From: Gemmatimonadaceae bacterium
GTDB lineage: Bacteria > Latescibacterota > UBA2968 > UBA8231
Direction: 5' to 3'
Assembly: GCA_026706075.1 (NCBI GenBank)
Contig: JAPOZM010000073.1
Coordinates: 1-49,073, forward strand
Length of the DNA stretch: 49,073 nucleotides
Position numbers and translations under genes: made by a program. Position 1 is the stretch's first letter. The number at the start of each line of letters is the position of its first letter. Below the pieces are notes generated by a model. The model was given only the letters and a program-made list of their open reading frames with translations, was not told the origin of the DNA and did no database searches. Positions 7,666 to 15,146 of the stretch are shown one piece after another.

Positions 7666-8600
7666 GCTTCTTCCTCCCAGCAAACGCGTTTGTATGGGCA
7701 CTGCGCGCAGGTGGTGGGGTAGCGGGTTACTGTGAAGTCATCGGGGGCCAGGTGTTCATAGCTTGGTTTAGTAGAGCCCGTCGCTGACAGCATCTCATGG
7801 GCTGTGGCCGTGATATGGTTCTCGAGACGCGCAAGGTCCGGGGGGGAAAGCTGGTATTGCCTGAGATCTTTCGTGAGCAACTGCACTTCGAGGAGCCTGA
7901 TGTCAGTAGGCTCCCACGAGCGATCATTGGGGAAGTCAATGTGCGGTTTGGCACTCGAAAGGGCGAAGGCGTAGATGCCCAGCTGCATCCACGCCTCTTG
8001 CACACCGAATGCGTGCACCTTCCAGTCGATGATAACAGGAGGCCCCTCCCTGAGGAAGATGACCAAGTCGGGCTTCGCTACCACATTCATGCCGGAATAT
8101 TTGAATTGGAGCGAGCGTTGCGCTACCAGGACACTGGCGCCCCTCATGGCCTCGGCAACGGGCCGGATCGCGAACAGGTTCCGGATCGCATGCTCGATCT
8201 CGTGCCAGGCCGTATCCAACTCCTCTTGCGGGATGGCCTTGTCGTATTCCATGCATCTGAGCGCGAGGAAATTTGGTCGCTTCGATGGAGTCAGGCCCGG
8301 CTCGTGCAAGTGATGCGCTCTTGCAATGGCCAGTTGCTCGTCGAATTGCCGCCGTGCAGCGACGATTATCCTCTCCGGATCTAGCCGTTCCCGGTACCTA
8401 TGCCAGTTGATGAAGGCCTTGGTGAGGACGTTGTCGACGACGTCTCCACGCCACTGGCTGATGCTCTTCAGCAGGCCGAGCAGATAGACCTCTCGTCGCA
8501 TACTTCCCGCGGGTGCCCTGTGGTGCCCGAGGATCTCCTTGAAGTACCACTGCCGTTGGCACCGTTGGAACTGCTTGGCCTTAGAGACCGACCACCTCAT
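7662..8600 (-). CDS. Cas4/RecB-like PD-(D/E)XK nuclease with Fe-S-type cysteines
   Basis: The 312-aa protein carries the exonuclease core KPDLVIF (D178), VIIDWK (D192, K194) and QLGIYAF (Q206), the order expected for PD-(D/E)XK enzymes of the RecB/Cas4 branch. Four cysteines, C14 near the N-terminus and C298, C301, C307 at the C-terminus (CAQCPYKRVC), match the 4Fe-4S pattern of Cas4 and AddB. There is no CRISPR array or other cas gene in the window, so this is not a Cas4 of an adaptation module here. It ends in an ATGA overlap with Argonaute and starts six bases after the XRE gene. It probably supplies or processes DNA ends, or makes guides, for Argonaute; that role is inferred from position. 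Confidence 0.82.
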   Translation of the reverse strand: MRWSVSKAKQFQRCQRQWYFKEILGHHRAPAGSMRREVYLLGLLKSISQWRGDVVDNVLTKAFINWHRYRERLDPERIIVAARRQFDEQLAIARAHHLHEPGLTPSKRPNFLALRCMEYDKAIPQEELDTAWHEIEHAIRNLFAIRPVAEAMRGASVLVAQRSLQFKYSGMNVVAKPDLVIFLREGPPVIIDWKVHAFGVQEAWMQLGIYAFALSSAKPHIDFPNDRSWEPTDIRLLEVQLLTKDLRQYQLSPPDLARLENHITATAHEMLSATGSTKPSYEHLAPDDFTVTRYPTTCAQCPYKRVCWEEEA

Positions 8601-8606
8601 CGTTCG

Positions 8607-8951
8607 CTACTGCCTTCTCCGAGTGCGTATGAACTCCAAGTACTCCAGCAGGGCCTCCTTCTCCTCGTGGGAAGTCTGCCCAATCCGGGCGAAGAACCGC
8701 TGCTCCTCGTTGCTGGGCTGAGTGGAGGGTATAGGATATCCAGCCGCCTCGAGTACTTCAGCGTAGGGCAGGCGGTAGAGCTCGCTCAGCTTGTGGAGGT
8801 TTACCGGGGATGGTCGCCGCACGCGGCCACTCTCGAGTTGGCTGAGGTATCCGTTGGAAATCCCGGTGGCCTTCTCGACCGCTCGCAGGGTCAGGCGCCC
8901 GGTAAGTCGGGCGCCCTTGAGGTATTCACCGAGCTTGTTTTCGTCGCTCAC
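8607..8951 (-). CDS. XRE-family HTH regulator heading the Argonaute operon
   Basis: The 114-aa protein has a Cro/C1-type helix-turn-helix (about residues 20-42, LTLRAVEKATGISNGYLSQLESG) followed by a helical tail. The frame is open to an ATG at 9026. I chose the GTG at 8951 (AAGGG about eight bases upstream) because the proposed promoter places the transcript start near 8987, inside the longer version, and the HTH fold begins soon after the GTG. It probably represses its own operon by binding near the -10 region. The same operon encodes a HELGH protease, so proteolytic relief of repression is possible. Confidence 0.85.
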   Translation of the reverse strand: MSDENKLGEYLKGARLTGRLTLRAVEKATGISNGYLSQLESGRVRRPSPVNLHKLSELYRLPYAEVLEAAGYPIPSTQPSNEEQRFFARIGQTSHEEKEALLEYLEFIRTRRRQ

Positions 8952-8993
8952 AGATTTCGCCCTTGGTCTCCGATTCCTTCCTTCAATGCTAAG

Positions 8994-9022
8994 AGCATAG
9001 AGCAGGATGCTGCATATGTCAA
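8994..9022 (-). promoter_or_regulatory. Sigma70-type promoter of the Argonaute operon, with overlapping inverted repeat
   Basis: On the minus strand TTGACA (9022-9017) is a perfect -35 box, followed after 17 bases by TATGCT (8999-8994). Short arms AGCAT (8994-8998) and ATGCT (9007-9011) form an inverted repeat across the -10 region, a plausible binding site for the XRE repressor. The promoter lies between the XRE gene and the end of the giant helicase gene. The five-gene operon can therefore be expressed separately from the methylase/helicase unit. Confidence 0.6.
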
Positions 9023-9087
9023 GCAAGGGGAAGAGACTTGGCGACGCAAGAGGTTGATTTTGCAGGACTTAAGGATTGTCGGCACGG

Positions 9088-9148
9088 CCGGTCCCGCAAC
9101 CGTAGGGGGAGGATTCCATCCTTCGGGACCGGGAGAGGTGACCCGGTC
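9088..9148 (-). terminator. Structured intergenic segment with two mutually exclusive stem-loops
   Basis: CCGGTCCCG (9088-9096) pairs with CGGGACCGG (9124-9132), and GACCGGG (9127-9133) pairs with CCCGGTC (9142-9148); they share 9127-9132. A further palindrome GACCGGTC sits at 9173-9180. The segment follows the stop of the giant helicase gene, so it is probably a terminator or processing site between the two units. No T-run is present. Confidence 0.45.
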
Positions 9149-9191
9149 AGTTCCCAGTCTCGATCTGCCTCGGACCGGTCTCGCGCGCTCC

Positions 9192-12100
9192 CTACTCCAA
9201 GACCTCGATCACCTCTGCAATGACCACAATCCCTTCGTTGCCTTCATCGACAACGATGTCCGCGAATTCTGGATTCGCCGCGCGAAGCAGGATCGACCCC
9301 CCAAGCTCCGCGTCGTCCCGAGACCCCAGGACAACCCGTTCATACCGCTTCACCGTATAGCTGCCTCCGTGCTCCGGGTCGGCGACATCCCGCAGCTGTG
9401 CCAGGACGTTCCGCCCCTGCCTGCTACCTCCGGGGTCCCGTCGGAACAGGCACCAAGCCCCGTCAGGAATCTCCGGCTCCATTGAACGCCCCACGACCTT
9501 CCCCACGAACATCCCCTCGGACAATCCCCGGGCCGTCTCCAACTGCGCCCAGCCATCCGGATCCGGCACTTGTCCTTCGCTGAAGCCTCCGGCTGCTGCT
9601 CGAAGACTGTATATGGGCACGCATGTATGGAACATCTCGTCCTCTGAGGGTTCATCTATGCGCCGGAACGGACCTTCGATTATCTGTGTTTCGACCGCAT
9701 CGCCAAGGTCGGGTTCCTCCACCGCAGATTCCTCGGCCCCTGCCGCGAACCACTCATCCGCGTCCTCACTGATCCGGTCGACCTCGTCCCGCCCGATCAG
9801 GTTCCGTGCCAACCGCTTGAAGTGCCTGAGCATCGCCTGTGGATCGTCCAGGTCGGCTACCGTGATCTCCAAAACCTCGTGGTCCTGGCTGCGCAACTCC
9901 CCACGGATCGCGCGATCGCGCTCCTGGGTCTCCGGATTCCCATGGATGTGCGCCGAGAGCCCGTCCAAGTAGATGAGAATCCTCCGCTCGTCGTCATCTG
10001 GATCTTCGTACGTCACATCTGGAGTGGTCGACCCGAGCGGCTTCGGCAGAAAGCGTTGCTCCTGCCATTGGCCATCGGGCAGGCCCGCAGCCAGGATCAT
10101 TCTTCGCAACTTCTCCTCTGCAGCGTTGACCGGCCGATCCTGCGAACCACTCCCTCTGCCCGGAGGCAGCATGGCGGGGATCTCGTGCTCAATGTCGAGC
10201 CTGTCTCCCCACTCCTCAAGGCGTTCGAGAATGAGCTGCCGGTTGAGGCTCTCATGGTAGAACGCATTGCGGTACCGCTGCAGGCAGTCAATGCAGCTCC
10301 TCGCACACTGCCCGGGGCACTCCGTCGCGATACGCTTGGCCTCGGCCACGATTTCCTCGAAGCGCTCGCAAAGCTGCCACAACAGCCCCGACCCTCCAGG
10401 CATCGGATCGTAGAGCATGGCGTCGACCTCGTCGCTGCCGACCTTGCCCACTACGAGCACCTGGAGGTCTTCATGCTCCATGTCCAGGATCTCTGCAGCT
10501 GCAGACCGTAGCCCCTCTGCAATGGAGAAGGCCTCCTCCTTCGAGGCGCAGTCGGGCAGTTTGAGTACCTCCGCCGTGAGGTCGGCGTGAAACGCCGTCG
10601 CTGACGGGCGCTTTCCGCACCATTCCAGATGGTTGTCGTCGAAGTTCTGGCGCTGGTACTGGGACGACATTGGCGATACGCTCTGCCCGCAGACCCGGCA
10701 GACGGGGTAGCCGAACTCGCCCCGGGACCTGATGACGGTGCTGGCCCCCACATTGACGAGCGTCAGCCGTACGGCCCGGCGCACGTGCAGCGGCCGGGGG
10801 CCCCAACGGAACGCTTGGCCTCCGTTGTGTTGGTCCAGCTCGCGTCCGTAGATCGACACGCCCATCTGAAATCGATTCTCTTCCTCGTCCGTGATACGAG
10901 AGGTGTGGACCAGTGTCACGTCGCAGATGGGGATGCTCGTAATCCTGGTGGTCGTGGAGTCGCCGCTCACCTCCCCTCGGGACTCAAGGACCGCCTGGGA
11001 CTCCGGGCTGACCTCATAGGTGATCGCGTCGGGCCGATCTTCGCCCACATCAAGGGCATAGAGGCGGGGCACGAACTGCTGCCCATTGGCGTAGATCCGG
11101 TTCCCAGGCACGTATTCCCGCAGTGCCACCCCGGGAGGGCGCGGCAGATCGAAATCCTGCATGCCACGGACCCAACGGGGCACTTCCGCAAAGCCGATCA
11201 CGGTACCCGTATCGAGGCCGTATCCGGGGAGGAAACCCTCTGCCGCCAGGACGCCGTAGGTAAAGACGTCGTCGATCCCTTCCGCCTGGTCTCGTTCACG
11301 CCGATCGACCGACTTCATCCGGCGAACAAGACGGCCGCAGCGCCGGTAGAATGACTGCTGTTCATCGTCGAGGGCCCCGACCTTGCGGCGGTGGTTCTCA
11401 AGAGTGGCCATCTGGTCCAGGGCCCACCTCAGCCGCCGCCGCAGTCGGGCGATGACGACTTCCAACTCACCGGTCATGCCGAGGACATGTGCCGCAAGCC
11501 GTTCTCCCGAAACAACCTCTCCATCCGCTACCGGCCAGTTCTGCTGGAACGCTCTTGAGACAGCGTCTTCGATGTGGTCCTGATGCTTCGTGATCACCGT
11601 GTGCAGACTGCTGACGTCGAGCGGCTCTCCGCGTACCTCTCCCGCGGCATTGAAGACGTAGTCCCGGATCACGGGCGGAAAGGCCGTCCTGAGAGCAGAC
11701 TGTACCTCCTCTTGGTCTGGGTTGCTCAGCCCGCTGCTCGGCCTGGCCAGTTGATGAAGCACCGTCACGACCTGGGCGTGGACGTGTTTGGCCACCATCA
11801 ACTCGTTGGCCATGTTGAAGGCCGGTGGATCGATGCGCCCGCCAAGCATCTTCAACGGATCGGCGAAATACGCCCGGTCATGGCTGACATTGCGGCAGTA
11901 GGTGAGGTTCACAGCCATCCGGTGCCGGCGTCCGGCGCGCCCCGCGCGCTGCCAGTAGTTGGCCGCAACGGGCGGCACATTCCTCATCAGTACGGCATCC
12001 AGGGCGCCGATGTCGACGCCAAGTTCCAGCGTCTGCGTGCACGCGAAGGTGTTGACAACCTCGCTGTCGCCCTTGAAGAGTTCCTCGATCTCCTCGCGTT

Positions 12101-15100
12101 CCTGGTGTGGCACCATGGCCGTGTGCTCGCGGGGGCGCAGCAAGGTGTAGTCCTGATCCAAGAGCTGCAGGTCGTAGCTCTCCGGATCCTCTGCTTCGAA
12201 CTCCACAGTTCCGTCGCACCGCCAAGCCATGCACTTGTCCAGAGGAGGCCGTCTTACAGTGCGGCGTCGGCAGGTCATGCACCGATATACGCCCCTGTTT
12301 GGCGAAAGCATGAGCCTGTCAGCGTCGAGCTGACAGGTGCCGGGGCAATTGGGGAGGGCTTTCTCGTAGCTACCCATCAGGGTCTGCGGCACGAGGAGGC
12401 GGGCGTCCTCTGTCAGGTAAGCCCACAACTCTTGGACAAACTCCTCCATATCATCCCCATCGACACCCCACTTCCGGGCGATGTCCATCACCGTAGTACG
12501 GTGGCCCGTGCTGGACAACCACTGGACAATTCGACCCCGGTCGTCGGAGGGATCGCGGGTCAGCTTCAGCCCCCTGGGCACCCCGCTCATGTCCGGTAGG
12601 TAGCCTCTCTCAATTTCTCGCATGCCGGGCTGCCAGTACTTGCTGAAGATGAGACCCGTGCGATCCAGCAGGACAGGTCGGCGTCTCTCCAGATCCAGCA
12701 GGCCGCGGACCCCTTCATCCAAGGTCTCCGCCGGAATCCCCAGGCGGCCAGACCACTTGGTGACAAAGTCGTTGCTGGAATCGACCCCCAGGTAGTCGAT
12801 TCGCAGCCGGCCCCAAGGCTCCAGACCAATCTGCTGGCGGGCAGAGGCCGTGATCTCGCGGAGGACGAGGATTCGGAGCAGGTACTGGCGTTCCTCCCGG
12901 TGGACCACTCCCCCGGCCTCTTTTTGGGCGACCGCCCACACTTCCGGCAACAGGGTCTGTGAAAGGGCGTCGTCTTTCTCCATCGTGGCGTCCAATCGGT
13001 GGGTCAGGTCTCCGACGGACAGGCTGGTCCCAAGACTCCTGGTCATCAGTGACCTCAGTCGGAACCGCCGGGCATGGTCGCGCATCCAGCCAGCTTGGAA
13101 GGCTGCGTCCTGTCTGTTGTCGGCGAACACCAGGAGGCGCTTCCGTTCGGCATGGTGGATCATATCCTGGGCGAGCACGTGCACGTCGGCCACGTTGGTG
13201 GCGCGAACCGGCCGGATCGGCTCACGGAAACGGCCCCCACGCTCTCGGCCCGTTGCCCCGCAGCAGACGCACCGGGTGAGGTATCCCGGTCGATTCTTGC
13301 GCTGACGCATGGCGTGCAGGGGGATCTGGGATCCGGCGTGGCCACAGGCCAGGCAACGATCCTGCCTGTCGGCGTGGGCCGCACCACAGTGCCGACACAG
13401 ATACAGTTCGGCGAACCGGTGATCCTCTTCTTCCTCCTCCTCGTCATTGTCATTGGACCTGCTGATCAGGTGGTCGACCAGCAACAGCCGAGTACCTCCT
13501 CGCACTTGGTCAAGGGGATCCCAGTAGATGGCATCACCACTGGCGCGGCCTCCGCCGGGCAGGCGGGCCTCGTACTCGAAGCCGCCCAGGCTGTGCTCGA
13601 AATAGTGCTGGCCGCAGGTCGTGCAGGTGCTGAGACGGAGGCGAAGCCCGTCTCCAGTATCCTCTTCGACTTCCTCCGCCGATAGGTGCAGGATCGCTTC
13701 GTCGCCCTCTTCCGCGAAGGTCACGACGGCAGCGGTTACCCCACGGAGGAACCCGTGCACGACAGGCCGCACCAAGGGCCGACTGTCCTTGCGAGCAGCT
13801 GCCCCCAAGGTGAGCCAAAGGACAAGCTCCTCCTCCTGGATCTCACGACCCAGAGCTTCGCCAAGCTCAATGAGGAGATCTCCAAGTGCCCTGGGTGTCT
13901 CAAGTAGCTGGGCTGCTCGGTACAGCAGCTCATTTGCGGAGAGATGCCTGTGCAGGACCTCCTCCCAAGCGCCGTCCTCAAGAGGGGTATCGCTCAGTCT
14001 GGCCCAGATCTGCCGCAGGGCCTCACCAGGATCATCGGCGTCAACGGCGGCAAGGACCTCACTCAGGGCCTCCCCCGGGTCGCTCAAGGCCGGTGGGATC
14101 CGACGGTCATCCGCCCACGTGTCTTCCTCGTAGACCTCCTGGACCGTTGCCACGGCATCTCGGGCCACCCCAAAGAACCGGCTGGCAAAATCACAGGCCT
14201 CATCTGGATCATCCTCGTCCACGATCGTGGCTGAAGTGGCAACGCAGGTCGTCTGGTCCACGTCGCGGTCGCAGAAGGCCCGGAGACGCCGGACCAAACA
14301 GGCTGCCTCCGCCCCCCCAGCACCCGAAAAGGTGTGGGCCTCATCGAAGACCAGATAGTCGAGGCGCGCCTCGTCGAACAGCTCGACATCGCTCTGGCGG
14401 GTCAGAAGCAGCTCGAGCTGCTTCACATTCGTAAGCAGGATCCGTGGCTGCTGGCCCGCCGTCCGCATCGCTTCCCGGCTGCACAGCTCCTCCGGAGGAT
14501 GGATCGCGGCGGCCTCTCCCCGCTGGCGAGCCTCCCTCAGAGCAGCCTGATAGTCCGCCCTCGAGGAACCGGCCCTCATTCGCCGTCCGGTTATACCAGC
14601 CTCGTGCTCGGGCGTCTTGCCGATGTACATCCCAAAGGGGATTCCCGTTCCCGCCAACAGCTCCCGCAGTCGGCCGAGCTGGTCCTCAGCCAGGGCGTTC
14701 ATCGGGTAGACAATTACCGCGCAGATCCCTGGCGGCGCTTCCTGATCGCGGAGTTCGAGGCAACGGCTGATGATGGGGTAGAGGAAACACTCGCTCTTTC
14801 CGGAACCGGTTCCCGTGGAGATCAGAGTCGGAGAGCCCTCAACGATAGACCGGATGGCCGCTTCCTGGTGCCCGTAGAGACTCGGGTAGGGAACGAGCTG
14901 CTGCATGTGCTCATGGAGGACCCCCTCTCCTATCAGCTCCGCGATCGAGGCGCCGGGGATGAACGCTCGGGACAGGCTGACGTAGGGGCCTTTGAGTAGA
15001 GGGGTCTGTCGAGTGGTATCCAAGGACAGGAGATCCCGCATCTGCCGATGCAGTCCCCCATCGGCGAAGGGGTAGGCGGTAAGCTGATAGCGCAGGAAAC

Positions 15101-15143
15101 TCTGAACAACTCGTTCAGTGTAGGAGAGTGGATTCAGGGCCAT
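9192..15143 (-). CDS. Giant DEAH helicase-DUF1998-nuclease-like protein with C-terminal LexA/S24 autoprotease domain
   Basis: The 1983-aa protein starts as a superfamily 2 helicase: Walker A TGTGSGKS (110-117), DEAH (267-270), TSAT (303-306) and QRAGRAGR near 1064. Several CxxC zinc-ribbon-like pairs lie between. A DUF1998/MZB region follows near 1540-1640 (DPMPGGSG, then CPGQCARSCIDC). Next comes a Vsr/DUF559-like segment near 1675-1775 (TTPDVTY, ILIYLDG, ERDRAIRGELRSQDHEVLEI), where a Tyr replaces the usual Glu, so activity is doubtful. The last 140 residues form an S24 domain: scissile Ala-Gly (LRAAAGGFSEG), Ser near 1887 (GRSMEP) and Lys 45 residues on (YTVKRY). Related helicases occur as DrmA/DrmB of DISARM and DruE of Druantia. 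It follows the methylase gene by three bases. Confidence 0.85.
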   Translation of the reverse strand: MALNPLSYTERVVQSFLRYQLTAYPFADGGLHRQMRDLLSLDTTRQTPLLKGPYVSLSRAFIPGASIAELIGEGVLHEHMQQLVPYPSLYGHQEAAIRSIVEGSPTLISTGTGSGKSECFLYPIISRCLELRDQEAPPGICAVIVYPMNALAEDQLGRLRELLAGTGIPFGMYIGKTPEHEAGITGRRMRAGSSRADYQAALREARQRGEAAAIHPPEELCSREAMRTAGQQPRILLTNVKQLELLLTRQSDVELFDEARLDYLVFDEAHTFSGAGGAEAACLVRRLRAFCDRDVDQTTCVATSATIVDEDDPDEACDFASRFFGVARDAVATVQEVYEEDTWADDRRIPPALSDPGEALSEVLAAVDADDPGEALRQIWARLSDTPLEDGAWEEVLHRHLSANELLYRAAQLLETPRALGDLLIELGEALGREIQEEELVLWLTLGAAARKDSRPLVRPVVHGFLRGVTAAVVTFAEEGDEAILHLSAEEVEEDTGDGLRLRLSTCTTCGQHYFEHSLGGFEYEARLPGGGRASGDAIYWDPLDQVRGGTRLLLVDHLISRSNDNDEEEEEEDHRFAELYLCRHCGAAHADRQDRCLACGHAGSQIPLHAMRQRKNRPGYLTRCVCCGATGRERGGRFREPIRPVRATNVADVHVLAQDMIHHAERKRLLVFADNRQDAAFQAGWMRDHARRFRLRSLMTRSLGTSLSVGDLTHRLDATMEKDDALSQTLLPEVWAVAQKEAGGVVHREERQYLLRILVLREITASARQQIGLEPWGRLRIDYLGVDSSNDFVTKWSGRLGIPAETLDEGVRGLLDLERRRPVLLDRTGLIFSKYWQPGMREIERGYLPDMSGVPRGLKLTRDPSDDRGRIVQWLSSTGHRTTVMDIARKWGVDGDDMEEFVQELWAYLTEDARLLVPQTLMGSYEKALPNCPGTCQLDADRLMLSPNRGVYRCMTCRRRTVRRPPLDKCMAWRCDGTVEFEAEDPESYDLQLLDQDYTLLRPREHTAMVPHQEREEIEELFKGDSEVVNTFACTQTLELGVDIGALDAVLMRNVPPVAANYWQRAGRAGRRHRMAVNLTYCRNVSHDRAYFADPLKMLGGRIDPPAFNMANELMVAKHVHAQVVTVLHQLARPSSGLSNPDQEEVQSALRTAFPPVIRDYVFNAAGEVRGEPLDVSSLHTVITKHQDHIEDAVSRAFQQNWPVADGEVVSGERLAAHVLGMTGELEVVIARLRRRLRWALDQMATLENHRRKVGALDDEQQSFYRRCGRLVRRMKSVDRRERDQAEGIDDVFTYGVLAAEGFLPGYGLDTGTVIGFAEVPRWVRGMQDFDLPRPPGVALREYVPGNRIYANGQQFVPRLYALDVGEDRPDAITYEVSPESQAVLESRGEVSGDSTTTRITSIPICDVTLVHTSRITDEEENRFQMGVSIYGRELDQHNGGQAFRWGPRPLHVRRAVRLTLVNVGASTVIRSRGEFGYPVCRVCGQSVSPMSSQYQRQNFDDNHLEWCGKRPSATAFHADLTAEVLKLPDCASKEEAFSIAEGLRSAAAEILDMEHEDLQVLVVGKVGSDEVDAMLYDPMPGGSGLLWQLCERFEEIVAEAKRIATECPGQCARSCIDCLQRYRNAFYHESLNRQLILERLEEWGDRLDIEHEIPAMLPPGRGSGSQDRPVNAAEEKLRRMILAAGLPDGQWQEQRFLPKPLGSTTPDVTYEDPDDDERRILIYLDGLSAHIHGNPETQERDRAIRGELRSQDHEVLEITVADLDDPQAMLRHFKRLARNLIGRDEVDRISEDADEWFAAGAEESAVEEPDLGDAVETQIIEGPFRRIDEPSEDEMFHTCVPIYSLRAAAGGFSEGQVPDPDGWAQLETARGLSEGMFVGKVVGRSMEPEIPDGAWCLFRRDPGGSRQGRNVLAQLRDVADPEHGGSYTVKRYERVVLGSRDDAELGGSILLRAANPEFADIVVDEGNEGIVVIAEVIEVLE

Positions 15144-15146
15144 GGG

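Noticed and set aside
9192..9640. S24 domain as a separate gene overlapping the giant helicase
   Set aside because: The frame is continuous with the helicase and there is no internal ribosome site that stands out, so a fusion is the simpler reading.
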